From the NCBI GenBank assembly GCA_900546325.1, contig URCR01000012.1:4771-68770 (forward strand): a DNA stretch of 64,000 bases, in the 5' to 3' direction. The stretch is from an uncultured Lachnospiraceae bacterium. Lineage in GTDB: Bacteria; Bacillota; Clostridia; Lachnospirales; Lachnospiraceae. This document shows, in pieces, positions 35,768 to 44,365 of the stretch. Made by a program: the position numbers and the translations under genes. The stretch's first letter is position 1; each line of letters starts with the position of its first letter. The notes beneath the pieces were generated by a model that saw only the letters and a list, made by a program, of their open reading frames with translations, searched no databases and was not told the DNA's origin.

Positions 35768-36415
35768 ATGACAAAAACAAACACAATTATTACAATCGGA
35801 AGACAATTTGGAAGCGGCGGACATGAAATCGGTACAAAGCTTGCCGAGTATTATGGAATGAAGCTGTATGACAAAGAGATGCTCGCAGTCGCAGCAAAGG
35901 AAAGCGGGATCTGCAAGGAGTTGTTTGAATCACAAGACGAAAAGCCTACAAGCAGCTTTCTGTATTCCCTTGTGATGGACACTTACTCTATGGGATATCC
36001 TGCCGGTGGATATTCAGATATGCCGTTGAATCATAAAGTTTTCCTTGCTCAGTTCGATGCAATCAAGAAAATTGCAGACGAAGGACCTTGTGTTTTAGTC
36101 GGACGCTGTGCAGACTATGCATTGGAAGAGTATGATAACTGTGTAAATGTGTTTATTCATGCGGATTTGAATGCCCGGATCAGACGTGTGGCAAGACTTT
36201 ATGATCTGACAGATGCAAAGGCAAAAGATATGATCCTAAAAGCAGATAAGAAACGTGCAAACTATTATAATTATTATTCTAATAAAAAATGGTCTGATGT
36301 AGACAGCTATGATCTGTGTGTTTCTAGTTCAGATCTTGGCATAGACGGTGCTGTTGAAGTGATCAAATCCTATGTTGCAACAAGGGAAGCATTGAAGAAG
36401 GCGCCACAGCTGTAA
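35768..36415 (+). CDS. Cytidylate kinase-like family protein
   Basis: This 215-residue P-loop protein has ITIGRQFGSGGHEIGTKLAEYYG, the variant nucleotide-binding loop of the Cytidylate_kin2 family. It also has VLVGRCADYALEEY and RIRRVARLYDLTDAKAKDMI with the Arg-rich lid. These proteins occur in addition to canonical CMP kinase in Clostridia, and their true substrate is unproven. ATG 35768 follows AAAGGAG at 10 bp; GTG 35759 touches that site and is unlikely. A terminator follows. Confidence 0.75.
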   Translation: MTKTNTIITIGRQFGSGGHEIGTKLAEYYGMKLYDKEMLAVAAKESGICKELFESQDEKPTSSFLYSLVMDTYSMGYPAGGYSDMPLNHKVFLAQFDAIKKIADEGPCVLVGRCADYALEEYDNCVNVFIHADLNARIRRVARLYDLTDAKAKDMILKADKKRANYYNYYSNKKWSDVDSYDLCVSSSDLGIDGAVEVIKSYVATREALKKAPQL

Positions 36416-36441
36416 TTGATCCATTTTAAACGAATTTGTTG

Positions 36442-36483
36442 AAAAGAGGCAGGGACTTGTACAGAAGCAAGACCTGCCTCTTT
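36442..36483 (+). terminator. Bidirectional intrinsic terminator
   Basis: AAAAGAGGCAGG (36442-36453) and CCTGCCTCTTT (36473-36483) form an 11-bp stem with A-rich and T-rich ends. It serves the plus-strand kinase-like gene and the convergent minus-strand TtcA-like gene. Confidence 0.8.
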
Positions 36484-36507
36484 AACTTTGTTCTATCCGG
36501 CTTGAAA

Positions 36508-37242
36508 CTAGCGCTTTTGCAGGAATCTCTCAGGCCATCCACTGATTTTCCCATTCAAAATGGCAGTGAGCATACGCTCTTTTGCTCCCTGATGCTCCTG
36601 GTTCAACCGCTTTACCAGTTCTTTCGCATATTGTCTTTTTGTGTGCCCGTCTACCGGACATTTACTTTTGACAACCGGAAGATCATATTTGTTCTTAAAT
36701 CCGATCACATCCATCTCATCGACAAACATCATTGGCCGAATCACAGTCAGATCCATGCGGTCCAGATAAGTCTTCGGAGAGAATGAGTAAAAACGTCCTT
36801 CAAAAATCAGGGAGAGCAGCATGGTCTCAATAACATCGTCCTTATGATGCGCATATGCAACTTTGTTGCATCCCATTTCCCTGACAGCATCATTTAATGC
36901 ACCCTTTCTCATTTTCGCGCAGAGCGAACATGGATTAGATTCTTTGCGCTCTTCAAAAAGAATATGTGCAATATCTGTCCGGACAATTTTATAAGGCACC
37001 TCAAGTCTGTCGCAGAGTTCTTGAATTGGCTCCAGGTGAAATTCCTCATATCCGAGATCTACGGTAATTGCACTCAGCTCAAATTTCTTTGGATAAAATC
37101 GTTTCAGCCCATGAAGTGCATAGAGGAGTGTCAGGCTGTCCTTCCCTCCGGAAATACCGACCGCAATATGGTCGCCCTCTTCAATCATCTGATACTCATC
37201 CACGGCTTTTCTCGTATAACTTAGCAACTGCTGTAATTTCAT
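36508..37242 (-). CDS. TtcA-family PP-loop tRNA thiolation protein
   Basis: This 244-residue protein has the ATP pyrophosphatase P-loop GISGGKDSLTLLYAL. A CSLC pair, in the setting NPCSLCAKMRKGAL, is expected to bind the sulfur carrier or Fe-S cluster, and AYAHHKDDVIETMLLSL follows. It matches the TtcA/TIGR00269-like tRNA 2-thiolation group (s2C32 in enteric bacteria). The usual second Cys pair late in the protein is not evident, apart from KCPVDG, so the exact target base is uncertain. ATG 37242 follows AAAGGAT. Confidence 0.82.
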   Translation of the reverse strand: MKLQQLLSYTRKAVDEYQMIEEGDHIAVGISGGKDSLTLLYALHGLKRFYPKKFELSAITVDLGYEEFHLEPIQELCDRLEVPYKIVRTDIAHILFEERKESNPCSLCAKMRKGALNDAVREMGCNKVAYAHHKDDVIETMLLSLIFEGRFYSFSPKTYLDRMDLTVIRPMMFVDEMDVIGFKNKYDLPVVKSKCPVDGHTKRQYAKELVKRLNQEHQGAKERMLTAILNGKISGWPERFLQKR

Positions 37243-37320
37243 ATGTAGGATCCTTTCTGGTTATTCTCTATCATTCATTCAATATCTTATCCAATTTCCT
37301 TTTTCCTGACAAGAGAAAAC

Positions 37321-37349
37321 TTGATTATTTTGGAGAAACAAGATAAGAT
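37321..37349 (+). promoter_or_regulatory. Promoter of dtd and probably the corrinoid cluster
   Basis: TTGATT (37321-37326), 17 bp, TAAGAT (37344-37349) lie 37 bp before dtd. The next genes follow dtd with gaps of only 0-28 bp up to 43120, so this may drive the whole cluster. No operator or riboswitch was recognised near it. Confidence 0.5.
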
Positions 37350-37386
37350 AAAAGTAAATTGCTAGAAGAAATTGGAGGAAAAATAG

Positions 37387-37833
37387 ATGAAATTTGTAAT
37401 ACAGAGAGTATTAGAATCTTCGGTTTCCGTAGATGGGGAAACAATTGGGAACATTGGAAAAGGGTATATGGTACTGATCGGAGTCGGAAACGAAGATACA
37501 AAAGAGACTGCGGACAAGATGATCAAAAAAATGATCGGTCTTCGAATTTTCGAGGATGAGAACGGCAAGACAAATCTTTCTCTTGCCGATGTGGGAGGAG
37601 CGCTTTTACTGATTTCCCAGTTTACGCTCTATGCAAACTGTCGGAAGGGGAACCGTCCAAGTTTTATTGAAGCCGGAGCTCCGGACCATGCAGAACAGCT
37701 ATATGAATACATTATTTCTGAATGTCAAAAACAGGTCCCGGTGGTAGAACGCGGAAAATTCGGGGCAGACATGAAGGTGCAGCTGATCAATGATGGCCCA
37801 TTTACAATCATACTTGATTCAGAAAAATTATAG
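37387..37833 (+). CDS. dtd: D-aminoacyl-tRNA deacylase
   Basis: This 148-residue protein hydrolyses D-aminoacyl-tRNA. It begins MKFVIQRVLESSVSVDGE and has the catalytic-cleft motifs LLISQFTLYA and a NGPFT-like DGPFTIILDS near the C terminus (Gly-cisPro analogue). It also has KGNRPSF. TTGGAGG precedes ATG 37387. It abuts the next gene with no gap, which ties it to the corrinoid cluster although its own role is unrelated. Confidence 0.95.
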   Translation: MKFVIQRVLESSVSVDGETIGNIGKGYMVLIGVGNEDTKETADKMIKKMIGLRIFEDENGKTNLSLADVGGALLLISQFTLYANCRKGNRPSFIEAGAPDHAEQLYEYIISECQKQVPVVERGKFGADMKVQLINDGPFTIILDSEKL

Positions 37834-38700
37834 ATGAATTCGGTTACTTTTTGTGAAACACAAAGCGGAATCGAAAAATCTCTTCCGGAAAAAATCAAGA
37901 GAGAGTACGGGCTTATATTTCCGAAGGACTACCAGTGTGCACAGGGAATCGAAAAACTGGCAAAGGCAAAACGAACTGCGCAGAATGACATATTTTGCCG
38001 CCCGCCTTTGGGACATACTGTGGAGGCGGAAGCCTTTGGCGGAATTGTGAAATACAATGGGGAAATGGATCCGTATATTTCCGAGTATCCATTCCGGTCA
38101 TTACACGAAATATTGCATTTGCCGGAGGCAGATTTCACAACAGGCAGAATCTCCGAAGGACTGCATGCGTGCAGACAACTGAAAGCAAACGGATTTCCGG
38201 TACTCCTGGAGGTCTCCGGTCCCTTTACCATTCTTAGCGGGCTCCTTCCATCAGAAATACTTCTGCGCGCAGTCCGAAAAGAGCCTGAATTATTTTGCCG
38301 CGTATGGAAGAGATTGTCCGGTTTTTTATTGCAATATTTCGGGAAAATTGCAGAACGCCGCATTGATGCGATCAGTTATGCAGATCCGATGACCGGAGCG
38401 GATATTCTTGGGCCAAAATGCGCAGCACAATTGACAGAAACACTGATCTATCCATTTTTGAAACAGGCAGAAGCACAAATGGAGCGGGAAGTGTTGATAT
38501 TGTTGTGTCCGAAAATCAGTTTTTCGTTGGTGGAAACCGGAAAGGCAGTTTTTCGGGAAAAAAGTTTTGGAAATCCTGTTTCTTATGGGGAAGCCTGCCT
38601 GAAATCCGTCGGGGAAATTCAGTTTGCCGGGGAAGTCTGCAGTAAGAAAGACAGAGTGTTGTTAAAAAATGGAACAATGAAAGAGGTAAAGCTTTTATAG
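37834..38700 (+). CDS. Short uroporphyrinogen-decarboxylase-fold protein lacking the zinc ligands
   Basis: This 288-residue protein starts on the base after the dtd stop codon. The sequence PLGHTVEAEAFGG, LEVSGPFTILSGLL and ISYADPMTGADILGPK follows the UroD/MtaA-type methyltransferase fold. Two-thirds along, where active family members read HxCG, it has LLCPK, and no later Cys-Gly or Cys-Asp motif follows. It is 50-70 residues shorter than the two relatives in this cluster. It may be a non-catalytic partner, a corrinoid-binding helper or a protein in decay. It is the first gene of the five-gene cluster. Confidence 0.65.
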   Translation: MNSVTFCETQSGIEKSLPEKIKREYGLIFPKDYQCAQGIEKLAKAKRTAQNDIFCRPPLGHTVEAEAFGGIVKYNGEMDPYISEYPFRSLHEILHLPEADFTTGRISEGLHACRQLKANGFPVLLEVSGPFTILSGLLPSEILLRAVRKEPELFCRVWKRLSGFLLQYFGKIAERRIDAISYADPMTGADILGPKCAAQLTETLIYPFLKQAEAQMEREVLILLCPKISFSLVETGKAVFREKSFGNPVSYGEACLKSVGEIQFAGEVCSKKDRVLLKNGTMKEVKLL

Positions 38701-38712
38701 GAGTGGAAAAAT

Positions 38713-39366
38713 ATGGGAAAAACAAAAGAAGAATTACTGGAAAAGCTGGCGGAGGCTGTCCTTGAAATGGAAGAAGAGGAGACTGTGGAGGTTGCCAGTG
38801 AATATCTGCAGGAAGGTTATCCGACATTTGACGGGATTATGCTTGGTCTTGTGGAAGGAATGAATCGCGCCGGCGTTCTATTTGATGAAGAGGAATATTT
38901 TGTCACCGATATTCTTCTCTGTTCAGATGCAATGTATGCGGGGCTTGAAATTTTGAAGCCTGATCTGAAAGAAGAAAGCCAGAGTGAAAAGCGGGTTGGC
39001 ATCATCGGAGTTGTGGAGGGCGATACACATGATATCGGCAAAAATCTTGTAAAAATTATGCTGGAGACAGCCGGATTTGAAATGATCGATCTCGGAAGAG
39101 ATGTAACTCCGGAACAATTTGTATCTGCTGCAAAAGAATTTCATGCCGAATTTGTCTGTATGTCTACATTGATGACCACAACGATGGGTGTGATGGAGAC
39201 CGTGATCCATTCTCTTGAAGAAGCCGGAATTCGCGATCAAGTAAAAGTTATGGTCGGCGGTGGACCGGTCTCACAGAAATTTGCAGAAAAGATTGGCGCA
39301 GACGGATATTCGCAGAATGCTGTGGAGGCAGTCCGCCTTGCGAAAAGATTGCTTCAGATCGCATAG
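38713..39366 (+). CDS. Corrinoid (B12-binding) methyltransferase protein
   Basis: This 217-residue protein has an N-terminal four-helix cap (about residues 1-90) and a Rossmann-like B12 domain. The domain has D104-T-H106-D-I-G109, with His106 as the lower cobalt ligand, plus STLMTTTMG and VMVGGGPVSQKFA. It resembles MtaC/MtmC/MtvC-type proteins that carry a methyl group between two methyltransferases. One copy lies between UroD-fold genes, as in acetogen O-demethylase and methanogen methanol/methylamine clusters. GGAGTGG precedes ATG 38713. Confidence 0.92.
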   Translation: MGKTKEELLEKLAEAVLEMEEEETVEVASEYLQEGYPTFDGIMLGLVEGMNRAGVLFDEEEYFVTDILLCSDAMYAGLEILKPDLKEESQSEKRVGIIGVVEGDTHDIGKNLVKIMLETAGFEMIDLGRDVTPEQFVSAAKEFHAEFVCMSTLMTTTMGVMETVIHSLEEAGIRDQVKVMVGGGPVSQKFAEKIGADGYSQNAVEAVRLAKRLLQIA

Positions 39367-39384
39367 GAGAAAGGAATAGAAGAT

Positions 39385-40404
39385 ATGTACACACCAAAAG
39401 AACGGCTGCATGTGATCCTGCAGGGAGAAAAAGCGGACCGCCCGGCATGCATCTGCCCGGGTGGCATGATGAACATGGTTACATCCGAACTGATGCAGAC
39501 GGTATCGGTCTACCTTCCGGAAGCACATATGAATGCAAAGAAAATGGCAAAGCTTGCACAGGCGGTCTACGACGAAAAATGTTTTGAAAATTATGGTGTT
39601 CCATTTTGCATGACAATAGAGGCAGAGGAAATGGGGGCAGCCGTGGATCTTGGATCGGATATTTGTGAGCCGCATGTCACCAAATATGTCATTGACTCGG
39701 TGACAGCTTTTGAACAGTTAAAACCGATCGACCTCTCGCAGGGACGCGCACAAGTTGTTCTGGAAGCAATCCGTATTTTGAAATCGGAGTCAAAGGGTGT
39801 TCCGGTCATTGGAAATCTCACTGGTCCGATCAGCACTGCAACTTCCTTGATGGAGCCGGTGACTTTTTACAAACAGCTTCGAAAGAAAAACGCAGAGGCT
39901 CATGCTTATATGCAGTTTATTACCGAACAGCTGATCCGGTTTGGACTGGCGCAGATAGAAGCGGGAGCAGACCTGATTGCAATTTCAGATCCAAGCGGCA
40001 CCGGGGAAATTCTTGGGCCGAAGCTTTTTCAGGAATTTGCCGTAACATATATCAATCTCCTTGTGGATACACTGCGAGAGGCAGGTGCCGATACAATCGT
40101 GCACATCTGCGGACAGATGAGTCCTGTCTATCAGCAAGTGCGTCAGATTCACAGTCATGCGCTAAGCTTTGACTCTGTTGTATCCATAAGAGAAGCAAAA
40201 GAGCAGCTTGCCGGACGTGTTATTATGGGAAATGTAAGTACCTATGCATTGGAATTCGGAGAACCTTCCAAGATCCGGCAGCTCACAGAAGGCTGTGTCA
40301 GACAAGGAGCCGATATCCTCTCTCCGGCCTGTGGACTGGGAATGAAGTCTCCTTTGAAGAATATCCAGACCATTCTGAAAAGTCTGACGGAAGAGGAGGA
40401 ATAA
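39385..40404 (+). CDS. UroD-family cobalamin methyltransferase with zinc site (MtaA/MtbA-like)
   Basis: This 339-residue protein has the fold start ERLHVILQGEKADRPACICPGGMMN. The zinc ligands of the MtaA/MtbA group are present: H240 and C242 in VHICGQ and C316 in SPACGLG. GNLTGPISTATSLMEP and AISDPSGTGEILGPK complete the picture. Such proteins move a methyl group between a corrinoid protein and a thiol, folate or other acceptor. It is encoded right after the corrinoid protein. Whether it loads or unloads the corrinoid cannot be told from sequence. Confidence 0.85.
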   Translation: MYTPKERLHVILQGEKADRPACICPGGMMNMVTSELMQTVSVYLPEAHMNAKKMAKLAQAVYDEKCFENYGVPFCMTIEAEEMGAAVDLGSDICEPHVTKYVIDSVTAFEQLKPIDLSQGRAQVVLEAIRILKSESKGVPVIGNLTGPISTATSLMEPVTFYKQLRKKNAEAHAYMQFITEQLIRFGLAQIEAGADLIAISDPSGTGEILGPKLFQEFAVTYINLLVDTLREAGADTIVHICGQMSPVYQQVRQIHSHALSFDSVVSIREAKEQLAGRVIMGNVSTYALEFGEPSKIRQLTEGCVRQGADILSPACGLGMKSPLKNIQTILKSLTEEEE

Positions 40405-40407
40405 AAA

Positions 40408-42024
40408 ATGTCTTTGATCACCATTCAGATAGCGAAGGGAACTTCTCATACACAGACGGTTCACTGCTCTGCCGGAGAAAATTTGCTGAAAGTATTAAAA
40501 GAGAACAATATTTTTATTGAAAATCCATGTAATGGCAAGGGAATCTGTGGAAAATGTAAAGTCCGTATCCTCTCTGGAAGATGTAACAAGGCCTCGCAGA
40601 CAGAACTTCAATTTTTGCGGGAAGCGGAGATTGCACAAGGCTTCCGGCTTTCCTGCCTGACGGAAGTAGAAGGAGATGTGAAAATAGAACTTCTGGAAAA
40701 AAAGAGAAAACATCATATTCTGGCCTCAGGATATCTTCCGGAGTTTGAAAAGGACTATCTGAGAGCAGGATACGGCATCGCACTGGATATCGGAACAACA
40801 ACTGTGGCAATGGCATTGATTGATCTTACTACCGGTGAAGAAGCGGCGCAGGCTTCCGCTGTCAATGCACAGAAACAATATGGACTTGACGTGCTGACTA
40901 GAATTACTTATGAATATGAACATCCCGAAGAAGGAATTCAAACACTTCAGAAAACAATTGTTGCATCACTAAACGAGATGATCGAAACTCTTTGCCGGCA
41001 GGCAGAGATTTCCGGAGAACAGATCAAAGAAATTGTCGTGGCTGCAAACTGTACAATGACACATATGCTGTTAGGAGTGGATGCAAGGAGTATTGGAAAA
41101 TCACCATATCAGCCGGTATTCACAGAAGCAAGATCCGTACTGGCAAAAGAAATCGGGATTCTGGCGGGAGAAGATACAACTGTCTACTGTCTGCCACACG
41201 TTTCTTCCTATATCGGTGCAGACGTTGTTGCAGGAGCATATGTCTGTGATTTGCAGTCATGCAAGAAGAATGTACTGTTCATTGATATCGGAACAAATGG
41301 AGAGATTGTACTTTCAAAGGCAGGAAAATTATTCTGCTGTTCCTGTGCGGCAGGTCCTGCGCTGGAAGGAATGAATATCAGTTCCGGTATGCGTGCCGGA
41401 GAGGGAGCAGTGGAAGATCTCCTGATTTCTGAGAATGGAATCGACTTGAAAGTGATCGGAGACGGAACACCAGAAGGGCTGTGTGGCAGTGGAATTCTGG
41501 CAGCAATTAAGGAACTGCTGCGGATCAAAGTCATAAAGAAAACAGGCGTGTTTATCAAAAAAGAGGCTCTTTCCGATACCGATTTCCGACATCCATATCT
41601 GCGGATGCATGGGAAGAAACGAGAATTTCTCCTGCATGCTTCCCCGGAAATTTTTGTGACACAGAACGATGTCCGTCAGGTACAACTTGCCAAAGGAGCA
41701 ATTTTTTCTGGATGTTTGGTCCTTCTAAAAACGGCTGGTATTATGCTCCGGGAACTTGACGAGGTGCTGATTGCCGGACAATTCGGATCCCATTTGCCGG
41801 CAGATTCTTTGATCGGAACCGGAATCCTGCCGAAGGAAGTCAGAGAAAAACTGACTTATGTCGGAAACTCCTCAAAAACCGGGGCATATATGGCGCTGCT
41901 TTCAAGAACCGTTCGAAGAGAGATGGAAGAACTTTCCTTAACGATGGAATATATAGAGCTCGCAGAAACGGAAAATTATGAACGTATTTTCGCGGAAAGT
42001 ATGCTGTTCCCGGAATGCAAATAA
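40408..42024 (+). CDS. Reductive activator of corrinoid proteins (2Fe-2S ferredoxin plus ASKHA, RACo/RamA-like)
   Basis: This 538-residue protein starts with a ferredoxin domain binding a 2Fe-2S cluster (C41, C47, C50, C83; CNGKGICGKC). A linker follows, then the DUF4445 ASKHA ATPase domain (GIALDIGTTTVAMALIDL, FIDIGTNGEIVL, CAAGPALEG, LIAGQFGSHL). This architecture is that of RACo-type proteins, which use ATP to return inactive Co(II) corrinoid to Co(I). Its presence supports true methyl-transfer chemistry in the cluster. It is 3 bp from the preceding gene and overlaps the upstream part of the next frame. Confidence 0.92.
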   Translation: MSLITIQIAKGTSHTQTVHCSAGENLLKVLKENNIFIENPCNGKGICGKCKVRILSGRCNKASQTELQFLREAEIAQGFRLSCLTEVEGDVKIELLEKKRKHHILASGYLPEFEKDYLRAGYGIALDIGTTTVAMALIDLTTGEEAAQASAVNAQKQYGLDVLTRITYEYEHPEEGIQTLQKTIVASLNEMIETLCRQAEISGEQIKEIVVAANCTMTHMLLGVDARSIGKSPYQPVFTEARSVLAKEIGILAGEDTTVYCLPHVSSYIGADVVAGAYVCDLQSCKKNVLFIDIGTNGEIVLSKAGKLFCCSCAAGPALEGMNISSGMRAGEGAVEDLLISENGIDLKVIGDGTPEGLCGSGILAAIKELLRIKVIKKTGVFIKKEALSDTDFRHPYLRMHGKKREFLLHASPEIFVTQNDVRQVQLAKGAIFSGCLVLLKTAGIMLRELDEVLIAGQFGSHLPADSLIGTGILPKEVREKLTYVGNSSKTGAYMALLSRTVRREMEELSLTMEYIELAETENYERIFAESMLFPECK

Positions 42025-42052
42025 GTTGATCAAAAACAAGAAAGGAAAAATG

Positions 42053-43120
42053 ATGGAAAGAAACATTATCATCAATTCTGCAGACCAGATGACCCCATAT
42101 GAGCGCAGGCAGGCAATTCAGGCAGGAAAAGAAGCAGACAGGGTTTTGTGTGTTCCCTTTATGAGTGAATTAAAATGCAGGGTGTCAGGCAGTTCTGTCT
42201 GGGATTTCTGGCATGATGCAGAGAAAATGGCCGAGACAGAGATACTGGTCTTTAACCGCTTTGGACATGACCGCATGACAATCGGTCCCAATTCCAGAGG
42301 GATTACAGAAGCACTTGGCGGTGAGAGTGTTTATCCGGAAAACGGGGTCCCATATATGGAAGAAATTTTTCTGACAGATCACCGGAAGCTGGAAACACTG
42401 GAACCGCCGACAGCATCTCATCCACGTCTTCAGACATTCTCCCATGCCGCAGAACTTCTGAGCAGTGCTGCATACGGGATTGTACCGATGGAGGCAAGTA
42501 TCGGTGGACCCTTTACGATTGCCTCGAATCTGCGCGGAGTTGAAAATCTGCTTCGGGACTGCCGAAAAGCACCAGAGTTTGTGCATCGTCTGATGCGCCT
42601 GGTTACAGATACACAGAAAAACTGTATCAGCGAACTTGCGAAATATCAAATGGGAATTGCAATGGCGGATCCGGTTGCAAATCCGGCACTGATCGGTCCG
42701 AAATTTTATGAAACATTTGTCTATCCGTACACGAAAGAATTGACGGATTATGCTTATGAGAAAACAGCGCAGAAAGTTTCCCTTCATATGTGTGGAAAAA
42801 CATACCGTATCTGGGACTATCTGAAAACGTATCAATTAAATGAACTAAGCCTTGATAACATTATTGATCTGGAACAGGCGGCAGAAGAACTTGGAAATTT
42901 TATCCCCATTGCAGGAAATGTAGATCCTGTAGAGATCGTGATGAATGGAACAAAAGAAGAAATTGTGAATGCGGTCCACAGCTGCATTTCATCCGGTTCA
43001 AAGAGCAGAAACGGTTATACACTTACAACCGGATGCGATCTTCCACATACAACGGAATTTCAGAAGATTGACTGGTTCATGGAGGCAGCACGAACCTTTA
43101 AATACAGCGGCAGAGAATAG
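42053..43120 (+). CDS. UroD-family methyltransferase with zinc site, second complete copy
   Basis: This 355-residue protein has the zinc ligands H245 and C247 in LHMCGK and C328 in TGCDLP, plus ASIGGPFTIASNLRG and MADPVANPALIGPK. It is clearly a different subgroup from the protein at 39385 (FGHDRMTIGPNSRG near residue 75). The two may therefore be the substrate-side and acceptor-side methyltransferases of one pathway. GAAAGGA lies 7 bp before ATG 42053; ATG 42050 is possible. It ends the cluster; the next gene is on the other strand. Confidence 0.82.
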   Translation: MERNIIINSADQMTPYERRQAIQAGKEADRVLCVPFMSELKCRVSGSSVWDFWHDAEKMAETEILVFNRFGHDRMTIGPNSRGITEALGGESVYPENGVPYMEEIFLTDHRKLETLEPPTASHPRLQTFSHAAELLSSAAYGIVPMEASIGGPFTIASNLRGVENLLRDCRKAPEFVHRLMRLVTDTQKNCISELAKYQMGIAMADPVANPALIGPKFYETFVYPYTKELTDYAYEKTAQKVSLHMCGKTYRIWDYLKTYQLNELSLDNIIDLEQAAEELGNFIPIAGNVDPVEIVMNGTKEEIVNAVHSCISSGSKSRNGYTLTTGCDLPHTTEFQKIDWFMEAARTFKYSGRE

Positions 43121-43137
43121 GAGAGAAGCGTAGGTTG

Positions 43138-44202
43138 TTATTCTTCCCGCAATTTTACTGCGGAGGCTGCCTGCCTGCGCCTGCTTTCATCAATCGCAGC
43201 ATAATGCTTCTTTGTCGTATTTACATCTTTATGTCCGAGAACATCTGCCACAAGATAGATATCACCGGTTTCTTTATATAAAGAAGTGCCGTATGTACTT
43301 CGGAGTTTGTGAGGCGTGATTTTCTTATTCGGTGTCACTTGTTTTGCATATTTTTTGACCATATTTTCCACTGCCTGTACACCAATCCGCTTTCGCTGGG
43401 TAGAAAGAAACAGAGCGTTTTCATGATCAGGCAGGGGAGTAATGCTTTTTCTTGTCAACTCCAGATAATCTCGAAGTGCTTTTTCAACCTCCCTTCCAAA
43501 ATAGACAACCATCTCATTTCCACCTTTTCTTGTAACCTTGACACCGTTATTTTTAAAATCAACGTCATTCATATCCAGTCCCACACATTCCGAAACACGG
43601 ATTCCTGTTCCGAGCAGGAGAGTAATGATTGCAAGATCCCGGTATTTTGTCTTTTCGTAATAAACTTTTTTTTGCCCCGTCAGTTTATTTCCGCAGGTCT
43701 CTATATAATCAAGAAGAATGGCAACTTCATCGGTATCCAAACGTATGATCGCCTTTTCATGGAGCTTTGGCATGTCGACAAGCAGTGTCGGATTTTTCTC
43801 GATTGCCTGCCGTTTAAAGAAATATCCGTAGAAACTTCTGAGTGCAGACATTTTTCTTGCAAGTCCTTGTTCGCTGTTTGTAATCTGTTTGTTTTCAGAA
43901 GATTCGTATACTTTCAGATATTCTAAATATTCTTCAATATCTACGGAGCTTAACCGGTCGAGATCCTCAAGAGTAAATTGTGTTGTGGAATGACCATGAT
44001 ACAGTGGATTGCATTCCACCAAAAAATAGAAAAATGTGCGGATGTCATAAGCGTAAGAAATTCGTGTTTTTGCAGAAGTTGTCGGTTCCATTGCACGAAA
44101 ATAATCTTTTGCAAAGGCAGGAAGTGTCGTCAGAATTTCCCGCAGCCGCAAAGTATCATCGATAAAAGTCTGTTCGTGATAAGTTTTTATGTCCTTTGCC
44201 AT
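43138..44202 (-). CDS. Tyrosine recombinase (XerC/D or XerS-like)
   Basis: This 354-residue recombinase has an N-terminal SAM-like core-binding domain (about residues 15-145) and a catalytic domain with the full set of active residues. These are R202 in GTGIRVSE, K226, H298 and R301 in HKLR, H324 in LGHKDVNTT and nucleophile Y334 in KKHY. Length and N-terminal sequence (a strongly alpha-helical extension before the first Arg) are closer to single-recombinase XerS types than to phage integrases. No att-like duplication or cargo boundary was seen. It lies next to the lexA region, a usual chromosomal place in Lachnospiraceae, so a housekeeping resolvase is likely. Confidence 0.82.
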   Translation of the reverse strand: MAKDIKTYHEQTFIDDTLRLREILTTLPAFAKDYFRAMEPTTSAKTRISYAYDIRTFFYFLVECNPLYHGHSTTQFTLEDLDRLSSVDIEEYLEYLKVYESSENKQITNSEQGLARKMSALRSFYGYFFKRQAIEKNPTLLVDMPKLHEKAIIRLDTDEVAILLDYIETCGNKLTGQKKVYYEKTKYRDLAIITLLLGTGIRVSECVGLDMNDVDFKNNGVKVTRKGGNEMVVYFGREVEKALRDYLELTRKSITPLPDHENALFLSTQRKRIGVQAVENMVKKYAKQVTPNKKITPHKLRSTYGTSLYKETGDIYLVADVLGHKDVNTTKKHYAAIDESRRRQAASAVKLREE

Positions 44203-44261
44203 AGGAAAGTACCTCCTTCTTGATTTTGTATGTCATTATAGCATAAGCGGGCTTTTTTGTC

Positions 44262-44301
44262 TATATCTATTGGAAAAATCGGTATTTGTCGTATAGATAT
44301 A
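44262..44301. repeat. Inverted repeat upstream of the tyrosine recombinase
   Basis: TATATCTAT (44262-44270) and ATAGATATA (44293-44301) are exact inverted 9-mers separated by 22 bp. The site lies 60 bp upstream of the recombinase start. Possible roles are a recombination site, an operator or promoter structure. No match to a known dif consensus could be confirmed by eye. Confidence 0.4.
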
Positions 44302-44305
44302 CTTC

Positions 44306-44345
44306 TCCTTTTGAAAGGCAGAAAACTGCCTTTTGAAGGATTTTT
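44306..44345. terminator. Hairpin with T-run between the recombinase and LysM genes
   Basis: AAAGGCAG (44314-44321) and CTGCCTTT (44326-44333) pair around AAAA. Outer arms TCCTT (44306-44310) and AAGGA (44336-44340) can extend the stem, and TTTTT follows on the plus strand. It lies just past the end of the minus-strand LysM gene. The T-run is on the wrong strand for that gene, so the direction is unclear. Confidence 0.4.
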
Positions 44346-44365
44346 ATTCTTTTGAAAAGAATCAC

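Noticed and set aside
42185..42835. 216-codon minus-strand frame in the corrinoid cluster
   Set aside because: It is antisense to the zinc-site methyltransferase gene; Cys- and His-rich shadow translation.
43309..43926. 205-codon open frame on the plus strand
   Set aside because: It is wholly antisense to the tyrosine recombinase, whose active residues are all present. Its translation is Cys/Phe/Ile-rich without a domain.
43138..44202. Phage or ICE integrase marking an element boundary
   Set aside because: No tRNA target, att repeats or element genes are next to it; the sequence and setting fit a chromosomal Xer-type recombinase.
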